The position numbers and the translations under genes are program-made. A stretch of DNA of 64,000 nucleotides from Phytoseiulus persimilis (Eukaryota; Arthropoda; Arachnida; Mesostigmata; Phytoseiidae), in assembly GCA_037576195.1 (NCBI GenBank), contig CM075103.1, positions 22,196,001 through 22,260,000 on the forward strand. Direction: 5' to 3'. Below are positions 47,558-60,752 of the stretch, in pieces. Numbering within the stretch: the stretch's first letter is position 1; every line of letters starts with the position of its first letter. The notes beneath the pieces were generated by a model. That model did no database searches. It worked only from the letters and a program-made list of their open reading frames with translations, and had not been told where the DNA came from.

Positions 47558-48158
47558 CCACGAGTTAGCTTTACGGAAAACTGAGAGATATGAGCCTGAA
47601 GTTGTTAAAATCGAAGCAGGTCGAAAACTGACATTGCAAAACGATGAGCTTATCGCTCGCCTGGGAGGCTTGGGGATTCATACGATCGTGCGCGTCATCG
47701 ACGAGACGCTGTGAACGCCCAAGTAACCCGATGTCGGCTTTGCGGCTTAAAGCAGGTCTCGACGCAAGCTCCATCCCCGTCTCTATCACGGCAAGGCGTC
47801 AGCATCGGCAATCGTTTCGCCTGATATTGATCGAGTCTGGATACCAGATCAGCTCATAGCCCAGTCATGTGAGCTCGGAACTCCAACACTGACGTCACAA
47901 GAAACGTCAGTGTGGCGGACAGTTTACTGACCAAGTGAAGACATTGGGGTGACTTCAGCACTCGTGGAACTTGTCCGCGCACGGGAGCGAGTTGTTCTCG
48001 TCTGGTCGCTGGGCGGTCTCGAGAGAGCGTCCCCGTGGCGTCGACTCCGGCGGATTCCGTCGGATTCCGTATGACGTCATGACCGCCATCCGAGGCCCAT
48101 GGTAGAAGAACCGATATTTTATTGCTTGGAAGCTGCCTCGGGTCTCCCATGGCACAAT

Positions 48159-48284
48159 ACATTGACATTAGGTGGATCGTTGGAACCACATATTTGAAAT
48201 GGGTCCTCTATCGCCGACCCGTGTCTCCTCGATTCTCATGTCAGTGTGTGTATTATGTATTGAGTGAGTGATAAGCTGCTCCAA
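48159..48284. repeat. Dispersed repeat, empty-site copy
   Basis: Matches the flanks of the 14812-15105 MITE as one uninterrupted sequence. The single TA at 48191-48192 corresponds to the duplicated TA of the occupied copy. Confidence 0.8.
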
Positions 48285-48389
48285 GCGCAACGGGGAGCCC
48301 TCGTTTGCCACAGTCAGGTTTCGGGTCTCGGCTGTCGGCTGTCGTTGTGTAGCACATTGACCTCTCTATATCCTTGACTTTTGAAATGT

Positions 48390-48845
48390 TTCCTTCCAAA
48401 GCGGAGCGGTCGAGTACCTCTAACGGAGTTCTGATGTTTGTTGTGAGGAGCTCAAGCTCGCAAGAGATCACCCATAATCCGAGGAACGAAATTATCCATG
48501 ACAACCTCCGTCGCTTTGCTCAATGGTTTTCGTGCTCGCAGAATACCGTTGCAGGAGGTTTCCCGACGGTCGACGAGCAGCCTGTATGCCGACCCGACCG
48601 CTGGTTTCATAAGAAGCAGGCGATGGGCTCGATTATCAATTTTCACCACATTCCAACGACCGACGATTGGCTGAGGCAGCAGATCGAAATCATCGTCAGA
48701 ATTTCAGAGGAATCGATGTTGGGCGGATGAGGTTCTCGGAGTGATCCACATTCACCATCGGTTCCGCGGTTTATCGCGTGTAGGTCTTCTGAGAGCATAT
48801 TTTGTCTTGACAGCGGAAGTTATCAAATCATTAGAAATAGGAGGT
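48390..48845. repeat. Dispersed repeat, copy 2 of 42135-42560
   Basis: Same order of shared blocks as the copy at 42 kb, slightly longer and with fewer deletions. An open frame of 118 codons crosses it but shows no domain. Confidence 0.65.
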
Positions 48846-48849
48846 TCAG

Positions 48850-50950
48850 GCATTAATTGTTTCATATCTTCCGTCTATCCATGTTGGGAGAGGGAATGAT
48901 ACGTGTCTCACGGCTGAATTCCTCAGTTCTCGTGGCAGTGATGCAAAATTCATCATTCTATCCATGTATCCACCGATTGATCCATGGATTGAAGAATCTT
49001 GAGCAAGACTGTGAACTTGTCACGGTGTTTTAAGCGGAAATTCAATTTTCTGGGCGGATCACGGATGCCTGAACTTCCCCTCGAAGAAAAGAAATCGTGA
49101 ATGCTTTTAGTTTCCCGCGACAAAGTATTCGGGAAAGAACGCACGATCTCAGTCAGGAGGAGCGATCCGCCGGATGTTGACAAGCACGCTGCAACAGATG
49201 AAATCGATTGTCGCAAGCTCTGGGGAGTGTTCTGAGCCTTCCCCTCGGACGTCATGGGGTGAGACGATGGACCGAGTCCCTCCACGTGTTCGTTTGGGCC
49301 AAGTTTCCTCGTGGCGGCGCAAAACGTCAAGCCATTCTATCAGCACATCCAAGTCGTTTTCGTGAAGGTTCGCTTGTACCCCACACACCTCACAAGGGGT
49401 AAGCTCTGCCGTCGAATGCGGTGCGTACTTTGTTAACTGCCTGTGATAACAGCTGTGATTTGATATCCGGGGGTCGAGACGAAGCGAGAACATCCGCCTG
49501 AGTCGAACTAGAACTTCTCTCTTTCTCTCGGCTAAATGGCGCGCGGGAATTTCCTACGTGATGAACGTCATTCATCGCAGCGTTGAACGAACTACTCCAT
49601 CTTTCTGGAACTGGAACAGGATGGAGCTCAGGGGCTGACCGAAGGACGAGTCAGGGGCTCTGCTGACAGAGGACACCGCTCAACGCAGCTCATCAGTGGC
49701 TGTCCGGCGGATTGCTCGATAACAGAAGTGAACGAACCTGCTCCAACGAGCCGCTTCGCGTCAGAAAGCCTGCGCGAATGGAATTCCCGGCTGAAGTCAT
49801 TCGGTGGGGATGAAAGCCGCCGGAAATCGCGGCGGCCCGCGAAATCCACGGCACCTCGAGAAAATCACTGATTTTGTCGTGGCCGTGATTCCCGTGACGT
49901 ATTGACTGCCCTTCTTATGACCTATGGAGATTGCCTGAACCTCTGAAGTCTACCAAGCACCCATTCTTCTTCTGTCAGTAACTCCGTCGAGGGGCCAGGA
50001 AACCACGGCATGTCAGGAGTATCAGTGTCGATACCACGGCTGTCAAAGCCTGGTATGACGAGAGAAATAAGGGCACCCACGGTAGGATGCTCCCGCTCTC
50101 GGGCCTACGTGACCTGCGCCACCGAGGCTGTCAGTAAATTCCTATACCAGAGTCGGATCGAGTACATTTTCGCCCAGGCCGGACACTTTTTCGGAGACGT
50201 GGTTCTCACAGAGGGAATACTGGGCTCTCAGTGCCCCCCTTGCTTCTTCAAAATTTCGAGTCCAAGACGCGCTCCACAGAATGGAGCGACCCTCCACCGA
50301 GCTTGCAACACTCGCTGGAGGAACAAACGATATGTAATCTCCAGCCTGGCTGTTCTGGAATGCAGAAAGGGTACTTCATCGACTGCCAGGATGAAAATAG
50401 TGAAATCTTGCACGTTCGGTTCCTAGGAGCGAACTCTGGGAGCAGAGGACTCTTGGCACTCTCCGAAGTTCAATTCTAGAGGAGTTTCCCCCTCTCCCAC
50501 GTAGCGAGGATTCCTGATGTGGAAAACTTCGAGGTAGGACAACAAATGGCGGATCACTGATAGAAAATACACTCTCGGAGTCTCTGACAAGCCGGTCGCG
50601 AACGATATCGGTTATTGAGAATCGGTACGGTCTCCGTTATCAAATCGAAACGAGAAATCGAAAATCACAGCAAAGCAGAAGCTCTTCAAAAACACTGGTC
50701 GATCCTCGCGAGTTAAAAATGGAAACATCTGCGTCCGCGTCGGAGATGTTGCTCAGACTATTTTTTGGGGCAGAATACATCCAGTGCTGGTTTTCAGGAT
50801 TCCAGCAACTAATCCCGAGGAGGTGGAATGCGTTGCGGTGGAAATTGATACACTCTGTGGTTCAATCACAAACAACTATTTTTCCCCTGGTGATAAGGGC
50901 AGCAAGATATCGTGGTTCACGGGGTCATGCTCTCAACGACCTGCCGCGAC
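48850..50950. other. Intergenic stretch, no supported gene
   Basis: Two overlapping minus-strand frames at 48953-49493 are moderately long and one contains CEVCG and a helical DVLIEWLDVLRR segment, but no family or gene structure follows from them. Confidence 0.35.
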
Positions 50951-50956
50951 ATCAGG

Positions 50957-53900
50957 TCAGCCGAGTATTTCGGATTCATCGTCGTTCTCAGGAAGGGCTG
51001 CCGGAGTTGATGCTGACATATTGATTGCGAGTTCAGACCTGGGTCCATTGTAGTGCAGACCCTCGAAGGCAACAAACGGCATGAGGGACACTATGAAACC
51101 ACTGTCTGTGAGATTGCTCGTATCCACCTGCAAAGAGCGTAAGCTTAGAACGAAGTTCTTTTCATAGATCGAGTCACGGCTTTTGGGAACCAGTTTCTAA
51201 CAGCGAATCAAACGTACATGGCACTGCCGATCCAACGGTCCAACGAGAGTATCTGTGTACTTCCTCTCATTGTCCAAGCTACGGATTGAGATCGCGAAAC
51301 CGCTTGGGATAGATGTCTCATACTCCCACGTCAATATGGAGCTTTCAGGATCCCATGATAGCGCCGCGAGTGGACCGGGTAATTGCTTGAAGATTGGCAG
51401 CGTCACATTCACGGGATCGCCGTAGTCGAACGCGCCGTAGCAAAGCAACACCGAAACTTCGTAAAAGGTCCAAGGCTCTCTTATCAAGTCCAGCGTTGAG
51501 TTGGTAGACACGATGGACTCGCAGGAGTAATTTCTGCTCATCGACTTCACGAGTTCGGGTTGAGTCCAAACGGAAACGGGTTTGCTGCAGACGGCCACAT
51601 GATAATTTACAGCCGAGCGTTCATCCGTGGTGACGTTGTGAGCGATGACGAGCTGAACCTGATACGGAACGAACAGATGATTCCAAACCCTTTGGTAAGC
51701 AATGCTGGAGTGAGCTAAAATTGGGCTCATTCCCTCCAGGGTGATCATTGAGAAAAAATCCAAGCGAGAATGAGCTCTGAAGCATGATGTAGCGAAAACA
51801 CAGTCGGTCAGTTTCGAGAAGTATTATTCGAGTGGTATCTTTGCTATTTGACAAAGCGGCACAGGGACTCGACTTGGCTCTGCTGATATTATCTCCTCGT
51901 TTCAGTTTCCATGCCGCAAGCGCTTCTAACAGCAGGTTTGGTATTCGAAGCATTTATGTCCTCGACGGTCCTCTGCTCACCGTTGTTGAATTGGCGATTT
52001 CATCAGCAGTCAGCGTTACACCTTGTTGGGTCTCGGACTTCGGTGCCACCATTGATGTCATTCTCGTGGGACTGGCGTAAATTTCGTCAGCCCACAGTTT
52101 AACTGCTTGGATGGTCACGAAATAAACATGGCGATCTCTCAGCTTTCCCAGATTGATTGAACGGTTTTGACCTGGTGCGCTTTGGCTCGTGCATGAATCC
52201 CCGGTGCAGTGAGTGATCAGAAAATAGTCCGGTTTGGCGGACGAGTTGTTGTATTCCCAGAACACCTCTGCAAAACGAGCATGGTTACTCATTGACCCTC
52301 TTGGAATCATCCCTCCAGAACGAAATTCGAGTAGCGCTGTATTTCAACGCACCCCCGAGAAAACAACGTACGGGATTGCGCACTACTTATTCCTAGGACG
52401 GGATCAACCGTTCCGATCAGACCAGGAACTCTCATGGAGCCAACCGTCGAATGGAAGTCCATAGCGACACCGTACCTGCTGTCGGTCCCGGAACAACTGT
52501 CAACAAAAAAGGAGAACTTTCGAATTTAGAATATCCAAACACAAACGATCGGCACGGCGTTCGAGAGTTCCGCGGGCGATTCTCGAGTGAATACTCGATG
52601 AGAGTTCCCATGGAAATCTTCCGCTGTCTTTATCTGAAGTCTCCACGAAGGGTCCACGGGGAGCAGTGGCTCCTCCGGAGGTTTCAGAGCGGAACTTAGG
52701 TTGTATCTGTAAACAGCAGAATCCATCAACAAGAACCTCAACTCACCGCAAATGGAAGCGGAAATAGACGATGTGGGGTACCCATGACTTGATCTTCCCT
52801 GGTGGCACGAGGATTTTCGAATAGTCCTCCACCGTTATCCAGTCGGCAGCACAAGATCCGCCCTCTTCGCACATTTTATACTCGAACTATAAGCAGAGAT
52901 CAGACTCCAGAACTTGGATAGCAGCTACTCTCAATATCTCGAGAAGGCACTCACCGTTCGGGAAACCCTAGACTCGGTAGGTTCGAGAGAGAACTTCAGC
53001 ACCAGCAGGTCCATCCCGTCGACTCGTTGCCGCTCAAACGTCCCCGACGTTGTCATTTGAATGCGATTATATCCCCTATATCGGTCTGATGTTGCACACT
53101 TGTACGAGTCTGATGTTGACGGTGAGGGTGGCGAGTTTTCAGCCGGCATGTCGATGACAGCTTTCGATGTCACTACACTGCCCTCATCCTGCGAGAACCT
53201 GGTTCTAAGAATGCAGTGGATATCCGCGCTTTGTGCCACGCTCGGTATAGCTACAGAATCGGTTGATCCACTGAATTTCAATCCAAGAAGCGATTCGGAA
53301 CCCTCTTCGCAGCTGAGATCGTGAGCTACTGGGACCGGGAAATCCGGATTGCTCCAATAAAGTTCAAGTTTATTATCAAGCTTCCATTTCAGGTCGATAT
53401 TCGGTAGAATCATGGGTAAGGTCTTGACTTGAGTAGACGCTACTGTTGAAATGGATTTTCCGCCCGGCGGAAAGTAAAACGCATTGACTTGAATTTGGTA
53501 GTTCGTCTCTGCTTTCAGGCCCGTTATGATGACGATTGAGTGATTGTTGAAGTCCGGCAACACCTTCTCCTGTATCACGGTCCTATTTTCGAGGATTCGT
53601 GCGATGAATCCGTCCGCATTTTTCGATTCCCATTCAATCTGAATCGATGACGACGTCACCGCCAGAGCTAATAATTTCTCCACTGGAAGAGGAGCTTCGG
53701 GAGAGTAGCTACGACCTGAAACCTCAGAGCTGGTTGTGTCCAACGGCAGCTTTTTCACGACGAGCTTGTAGGTCGTCCTGGGCGAGATGTCGGTGACCTT
53801 GAGAGCGGTCACAGCGGATACCAACCGGTACCGCAATTCTCGCTTGCCGAAGACATCATGAAGGTGGACACGGACGTCATAGCCTTCACAAATCACACAC

Positions 53901-54067
53901 CTGACCCAGTTGAAGACAAGATCACTACCCGATTCGTGCACTGTCTCTCTCGTTTTCAGGAGCCGCACAGATCCTGACTCGTGCGCCTTTTGATGGGCCC
54001 AAAGAGCATCGAAGCCGCTCACGACCGGAAACAGGAGGAAGGCGAGCAAGAAACCGGTGTGCACCAT
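50957..54067 (-). CDS. Secreted multi-domain fibronectin type III protein
   Basis: Exon 1 (54067-52955) starts at the ATG of a signal peptide (MVHTGFLLAFLLFPVVSG) and encodes about 371 residues with several FN3-like modules (SSSIQIEWESKNADG, ETNYQIQVNAFYFPPGG, NKLELYWSNP). Exon 2 is 52886-52747 (PPGKIKSWVPHIVYFRFHLR), and exon 3 starts at 52706 with an unresolved 3' end. Exon 4 starts near 52267 (VFWEYNNSSAKPDYFLITHC, HVYFVTIQAVKLWADEIYA) and ends at 51981 or 52022. Exon 5 spans about 51714-51218 (ESSILTWEYETSIPSGFAISI). The last exon is 51127-50957, ending DDESEILG-stop. There is no membrane helix, so the product is probably secreted. Phases agree for exons 1-3 and 5-6; the exon 3-4 and 4-5 joins need transcript data. 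A TATA box lies upstream. Confidence 0.75.
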
Positions 54068-54118
54068 CTCCTTCACGCCTGTGGTCCTTTGACTACTGGA
54101 ACGACAATCGTCTCGTGT

Positions 54119-54126
54119 TATTTATA
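54119..54126 (-). promoter_or_regulatory. TATA box of the FN3 gene
   Basis: TATAAATA on the minus strand, about 55 bp upstream of the ATG at 54067. Confidence 0.65.
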
Positions 54127-54129
54127 GGC

Positions 54130-55240
54130 AGAGTTGTGAGTCACTCGTACTTGATCATATCATGTTCACGTCGAGAAGAAATAGCGGGGTCTTGTTCACA
54201 AACAGTCGTCGAGGAGCGAACATAACCCGCTAGATGCTCCGGGAAGGTTTTTTGAGCCGGTAGGGCACTGCTTTCTCAAGTTTGTTCCTATCTTTCGAGT
54301 GCCCAATGGCGTTCTTCGCGGTTCTTGGCTCCAAGTCCCCACCCAGACGAGTTGACTGGCATGAGAGTGAGAAGGAGAGGAGAGAGAGCGATAGAACAGG
54401 CGTATCGTTGCACATTCGCTTGCTCGATACAGGTCTGGCGGCGCTTCATCAATCCATTCGGAAATGTGCGAGTGATCCGAGAGTTCGGTGAATCGGAGCG
54501 CAGAATCTTTCGAAGCGTAACGCCGTCTACGTAAAGGAAGTGCATGGGTTACAATTCTGAAGAAAGGCTGAAAACCGGAAGGGAGGTCGTGGGTTCCGGT
54601 TTCCGGATGAAAACAAACGGTCGAAGTCGCTCCTCCGATGAGTTTTTTTTACCAGGAAACTCCCTCGACTCGTAAGGAAGGGCTCTGATGCGGGAATGCT
54701 CCGTGATCGGAGGTTCCCGGAGCTTCACCTTGGGCCTCGACAAGACGCTGTTAGTTGTCAGGGTTATTGACCCTTCTGACTTCATCCCGCGTGGATCCCT
54801 CCGCTCAAGAACCAGGAGCGGAGCCCTGAATGTTTGTTGGAGGTCGGCTGACAATGCCCGGCATCGACGTCCGACGCATTATTTCCGAGGTGTTGAGCTG
54901 CGATTGGACAGAACGATTTGTTCGAAGAGCGAGAAGTACCTCGAGCTCTCCCGTTCGTGACGTACTTTTTTCATCGGAGCGTTACATTCTTGATGAGTGA
55001 GTCAGACTGGAGTGTCGCCGCCGTTTTGAACCTGAGACGTGCGTCGAGATAGCGAGCGGGAATGCGTTTGTAGCCACGACAATCGCTGAGATCAGATCAA
55101 CCAGACACAGTATCGAGGCCCACTCATTGCGAGACGGTCCCTTCACTGGTCACAACTCATACCGAGGAAATCGATCTAGATGGAAATGTGAGTAAAGGTC
55201 GGTGAGAATTTTCGCCGTAGACCGCTCGATCTACGAGAGT
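54130..55240. other. Intergenic stretch, no supported gene
   Basis: No feature recognised beyond the promoter of the neighbouring FN3 gene. Confidence 0.4.
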
Positions 55241-55245
55241 GTATA

Positions 55246-56058
55246 TCATTTTCGGATCACAAACATAGGCTTACGATAGCTGAAATGAGAGACGCTGCAC
55301 AAGCAGTCTACAGGGTCTGCATCTCCGGTGTATACAAGACCCATGCAGGTTTGATGATTTGTCGTACTGCCGTTTGATCTATTCGCGAGAGTCAAACCAA
55401 ACTCCTTATGGATGAACGATAACAGATTATTCTTGTTAGCCTCATAAGTAAGAGGGGACTTGGAATCACCGCAAACAAGCAATCCCCGCTTCATATTTAT
55501 CAACATCGATGGCTTCATCAAGACTGCATGTTTTCTCTGGTCTGTTGGAAGGGAGTATCGGGGTTGATGTACACCGTTACATTTCTTGTCACGTGTCTAG
55601 ATATCTGAATATCAGCTGCACAGATGTACCCTTCATCCTCATCACACGAAACAGGTGGCATATCATGGAATCGCTGGAAACTGTTTCCGATATATGTGCG
55701 ACTGCGCCACTTCGTTTGGGTCGTTTGTTTTGGTCGCCCGCTGCTGACCATGGAGCTCGAGGAGCGCGTCGTTCTCAAACCAGGATTCTGTCAAACACAT
55801 AACGTTCGCTTCCATCGAAACCGAATTGTTCGCAAAATCTTGTTGATGAGCTCTCAATCTCTGAATATTGGAATAAAGCAGGATAGAGGTTCGGTCCCGC
55901 GAACAATCGACCATCCAGACGATTTGTGATCCAGTGTGACGAATTTTCACTCGTTCAAACTTTGGAGCTCTGTTCGCAGTTGGATTGAACCCTAAGTTCT
56001 GGTTACTGATGGCACCATTGAACAAGATACCTTCGACTTCGAGATTGCTGATGATCAT
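55246..56058 (-). pseudogene. Endonuclease/exonuclease/phosphatase-type remnant, possibly Helitron-like
   Basis: A degraded EEP-fold nuclease in three frames. The start has LLYSNIQRLRAHQQDF and VMCLTESWFEN (56058-55900). The middle has ICAADIQISRHVTRNVTVYINPDTPFQQ (about 55620-55540). The end has GLLVCGDSKSPLTYEANKNN and STTNHQTCMGLVY, then SHFSYRKPMFV (55500-55246), where canonical GDFN and SDH motifs are altered. The frame stops directly after the nuclease fold. Arthropod Helitron2/Helentron elements and LINEs both carry such nucleases. The ending in SYxKP without a following reverse transcriptase favours the Helitron type, but this is inference. Confidence 0.6.
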
Positions 56059-56059
56059 A

Positions 56060-58260
56060 CACGGCTGATGCCATGCGAGTGGAAACAGGTATGGTCTGTT
56101 TGCCTTTCTGGAGGAGACTTTTTATTCAGGTCAGTTCGTGCACTTATTATCTGACTCTCCTCGCTATAGCCTGAATACATATCAACAGCGACAGAGTGCC
56201 ACTCGGCTGCTGAGACTGACCGCTATGAGCAACGCCGAAATTCCTATGGAATGAATAAAGAGCATATTGAACGTTTTCCGCGCGTTTCCGGGGAAAATAT
56301 GCGGTCTCTGTTCGTATGGAATGCTCCGAGTTGAGGTCGTGTCAAAGTTCCGCCTCTCCCCTGGGTTTTCAATCATCCCCGACGCCTTGAATTTCCGTCA
56401 CTCGAGTTGAACGTCTTCTGTTTGGTTGCGAGGCAATACGACATTCTCGTGTACTGCGTACAGGGTCATTGTACCCACTTGAAGACTACTCGATTCCACG
56501 TCATCGAGGCTTCCGAGAATGGGATTTTTCGAAGTCTCGCGTTGTGAGTTTATCCACTGAAGTCTGCTTGGAAGAATCGGTCCCACAAATTTGAGCAAAT
56601 GATAGTTTTTATTCATCATAAGTATCAATCAGTGTGAAGCTGAAAGTTGAGAGCACCGGAGCGACGAGAGATATCCAAGAGATGATGAGCTTGACTCTTA
56701 ACGTCGGTCAGTACTGGCGTGATCTTCCAAGCTCCTGCTCGAGGTCATGCATGTTTGGTCAAGGTTTGTCGGAGTTCCGAAAACGACGTGATCCTGGCTT
56801 CTCAATCCTCCACCGATCAGAACTATCGTAGAGCGTTGTCGAAAGGTTCGATAACAAGGAGGATGCATATCTTGTCAAATCGAATAGTGGACCCAGCTTG
56901 ACGGGACGCGGGAAGCCCGGCTGTGGAGATGTTTTTCGTGGAGCTCTGCCGACATGGTTGCGAATATTGATTCCGTTCGAAAGTCGATGGATGACGTAGT
57001 CGGTGTTCGTTGAAAAGTATCGAAGAGACGCAATTCGCGTGCACACTCGAGGTTTGAGATATAGATTTCGCTCCATATGACACACAGGTTCGGTGTCGAT
57101 GTATTCGCAGAAGGGTCTTGAGCTGCGTGTTCCGAACTTGTTCGACCAAAATGAGGCTTTGCGTCGAATAGTTTCTCGCATAACGCAAGGCAGCGAAATG
57201 GAGCTTCGGCTTGAAAGGTGTTGGCGGGCACTCGAGGGACCGTACCGGTGATGTTGAAAGCAGCAACGACTGGGCATCAGCTGAAACAGGGGAATGCCTA
57301 AAATAAAGATTCAGGTCGGAATACCATAGCCTAGCAATACAATAGTCTAGCACACGATCCGTAACTCGCGTCTTCATTAGAGTTTTCTCAGAATGACGCC
57401 TCGTGATAGGTCACCGCTAGCACAGTTGCGGTGCTCTTCATCTACGGAAGACAGGGTTGTGAGAGTTCAGGTAGCCGGGAGCACCGTTGAGCCTCGAAGC
57501 GTCATCTGTGCGCCGCTCAAGAACTGTTTCAGACCAGGAACATACTCGTAGGGTGTAACGGCACGGTAACTGACCCGCGTGTTCAATGAAGAGTTGCCCG
57601 ACCGGAGTGGAAGTTTGAGTCGAAGAGTATCTCGAGTAGCGTACGCTGCGTTCGCCACAATGCCGCCCGATCAAAGTGAAGCTTCGGCTCGAAGAATAGT
57701 GGCGGGTAGACAGCATCGCGTCGTGACTTGCTACCCAGCGAGGGCTTGGGATGAGCTGACTTGGAAGAACCTTGTCAGAAGAACTGAACCGGGAGTCCTC
57801 CTCATTGACATTGGATGACCCTTCACCTATAACAAGGACTCTCACACTACGCCGAGCTCGAATCCTAGGTTTCCCTCAAGGCACTCGCCATAACCTGAAA
57901 ACGAAGTCATAACAGGACAAAAAACTTCCTGTTCCCGAGTGGCGTAGACTGCGTCTGGTGAGACGTATCCTACGCTGAAACGCCTTCAAGAACCTGGAAT
58001 AAATATTCATTCCTGATTCGGTCCAGTTCATGAGCGCGTGTCTGACGTCGCTTGAGGTTATGAATAGACAGGGTTCTCGTGTAGATGCGTGTGGGAAATC
58101 GCTGTATTCATACATAACTCTTTGATGAAGTGCTGATAAATGCTAATCTCAAATCATGTAGCTGTGACTGATGCCAGTCGAGTGAGGGTGATCGTCCGTC
58201 AGCAAATTCGAATGTCTCGGCTTGTAACACGCACAAGGGCTAGGGTAACCTGTCGGATTC
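56060..58260. other. Degenerate duplicated stretch, no supported gene
   Basis: The minus-strand sequences around 57000-57240 and 57560-57720 resemble one another (phrases such as CGAAGCTCCATTT against CGAAGCTTCACTTT in comparable order), suggesting an old direct duplication. Both are full of frame changes and no protein family is recognised. A frame at 56628-56398 may belong to the neighbouring nuclease element. Confidence 0.4.
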
Positions 58261-58267
58261 GTGGGAG

Positions 58268-58519
58268 CTAAGGCCGAGCAAGCTCTAAGAATCGTTGTGA
58301 AAGGTTCCTGATACCGGGCCGTGTCGTGATAATCGCGCCACGCGACTGTGGCGCCACCAGAGCCCTGGTTTTACTGACGATTCTGCACGCATTTCTGAAT
58401 TGAGAGATCCGAGAATGACTAGCCGTGAAGTCGCTCATGTTCGGCTCACGTGCTTCTTGAATGGCCCTCATCCTTATGGCCTGATCGTGAATGATCAGTC
58501 CATTTGCACGCGAGACCAT
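58268..58519 (-). pseudogene. CENP-B/Tc5-type DNA-binding fragment of a transposase
   Basis: The frame reads GLIIHDQAIRMRAIQEA, then NMSDFTASHSRISQFRNACRIVSKTRAL. This fits the second helix-turn-helix of pogo/Tigger/CENP-B-type transposases (P-I..KA, DF-AS-GWL-RF--R--IVSKT). The conserved Gly-Trp is changed (HS). No other part of an element is seen. Confidence 0.6.
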
Positions 58520-60720
58520 CTTCTCACTGCATGTTAAATTCCAAGTTTCAAGGATGCTCTAGCTCGCGAACGACTCGTTTTTCTAGTGGGCCCACTGATC
58601 GCAAACTATCTGGTTGGAATCGGATTGTACAATCCAGAACCTTTATTTGTCAGAGAGAACTTGAAAACAAATAATATATGTCTGTTCCACAGTGAATCTT
58701 CTTGAAGCAACTCTTCGTGTTTTCCTGTGAGTTCCTCTAAGAAGTTGCTTCACGTCTACTGGTTCGATACGCCAGCCCCACGCCCTTGAAAGTGCTCAGA
58801 GTGATGGAAACGACCTGCGTCTATGCTCGGGATGGACAAACTCGATTTGGTTCCCAAACTGACGCTTTCGGATGGAATGTGTCCCGAGATCTCGTTTCGT
58901 CTTTGGAGACGGAGACTTGAGTCATTGATTGGTCCCCCATCCCTCGCGGATCCAGCGCGGACTCGAAGAACTCGGGAAAAATCCATACTTCACTCTCCCT
59001 CATCTTAGTCCCTTCGCGAAGTAGCCCGTTTTTCACTAAGGAGTCTGATTCCGAGGATCCTTACGGTAAAAATAAGGCTCCTGTTCAAGTGGAATACCCG
59101 AAAGCTACAGGGTTTTCGTTCAACGAATAGACCCTGTACCTATCGAACATTGTCGGGTAGCGAAAGACATGATGAACTAATGAACATTGGATCATCGATT
59201 CAGTGCGTTGCCATGATGATCGGTGAAGTGAATCCACCACCAGCCGAGTTGTAGCAGAAAGGAGGGCGATCAGAATTGTGGCTCAGCTCACAGCGAACAC
59301 CCTGTTCATAATTCGGTCGTCAAAAAGTTCGTGCGGTTCATAGGGTAAAATCTAGGACAGGAAACCGTACGAGTTTTCGGACGACTTCTCATATGGAGAT
59401 TATTCGCCCGTGATTCCCGACTCGTTCACCTGCTCCGTGAAACCTCTCGCGGGCTCCTACGATCGAATGCAAACATCAAGAATGCTCCCATGATGGAGAT
59501 AGCTCTCGAACACTCACAACAGATCCGAAAGGCTGTTGAGAATTTCTCCATCTATTTACCTTCCAAACGTCCTGTGAAACCCTGAATAAACTCTCCGTCC
59601 ATCCTCTCCCGAACTATTTATGGAGAATTTATTATATCTATCCATCTACGGAGCCCAATGAAAGCAGTGGGCTCCAGTGGAATCGAGTGGAGCCGAGTGA
59701 CGAACTATAGCAAACAAACTTCCCAGTTGAAGGGCTCCATAACATTCTGGATGGGTAGCCCACCAGAACCGAAAACAAATGAGTTCCCTCGGAGCGTCGT
59801 GCGGCACGCGACTCCCGATGTGGCCTGCATATCCGAGGGATTAGTCAGATTATGTGAACTCGGTTGCAAGGATGGTCATCCGCAGGACTGACGGTTCAGA
59901 AAATTTCATATTTTCCTCAATGTACCGTATGTCATGTGTCTTCCTCGCCCTCAGTATTTACCGGGACTCTGGCATTGATCCCTCAACCATGGAATAGTCG
60001 TGGAGCCAACGACAGAGATCGAGGGCCATAGAGGCCTGTTCATCAGAACGGCAGCCAAATCCGTACGAAAACGTAAGTAAACCAGACTGGCGCTTATATG
60101 ACCCCGCGTATGACACCTGATACACCCGACCGCTCTATGATTTCAAAGGCACGTATTGTCATCGGAGCGCACCATCTTGGGACGATCTCACAGGTCAGAG
60201 TTTTGATTGGTTCCACGTATGCGGCTCTTATGACGTGAGATTCTCAATCCACGAGGTCTCAATACGCAAGGTTTTCATTCCGCGGGGTTCCTCGTACGCG
60301 AAGTTCTCTATACGCGTAGTTCTTCTGCGTGGGGCTCCCGTTGCTGTTAATGTTCTCCTTACAATCATGGTACGCGCAAGTTCAGAGTAATGATACTGCA
60401 GGAGCCGCTTGAGAAAATCCGACGAGTACAGCTATTGTTCCATACGAAACACTGTTTATTCTCACCCAAATGTTGCAGCCGTCGAGAGATCGATTGATGC
60501 CGGATTCAGCTTGGAAACTTTCCATGAGGACACATTACCAGCGGAGAATACTTGCCCCCTCGGATGTGGTTCCTCACAGATCACGACATGTTGATGAACA
60601 AGGAATGGTTGATGAATCAATAAATACTTAATGTGGGCGTCGCTTGAACATCGTACTCTGGGTCGACAATTCGTCTCTGATATATTCATGTCTCTGTTAT
60701 ATTCTCTATTCTTATACCTA
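58520..60720. other. Intergenic stretch, no supported gene
   Basis: No coding frame with a domain and no repeat with readable ends was found. Confidence 0.4.
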
Positions 60721-60726
60721 CATAGT

Positions 60727-60732
60727 TTTATT
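60727..60732 (-). terminator. Polyadenylation signal of the protease homologue
   Basis: AATAAA on the minus strand, about 20 bp beyond the stop codon at 60753. Confidence 0.75.
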
Positions 60733-60752
60733 TATGTTATGTTATATCTGAA

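Noticed and set aside
48953..49493. Overlapping minus frames of 114-125 codons
   Set aside because: No recognisable family and no supporting promoter, splice or polyadenylation signals.
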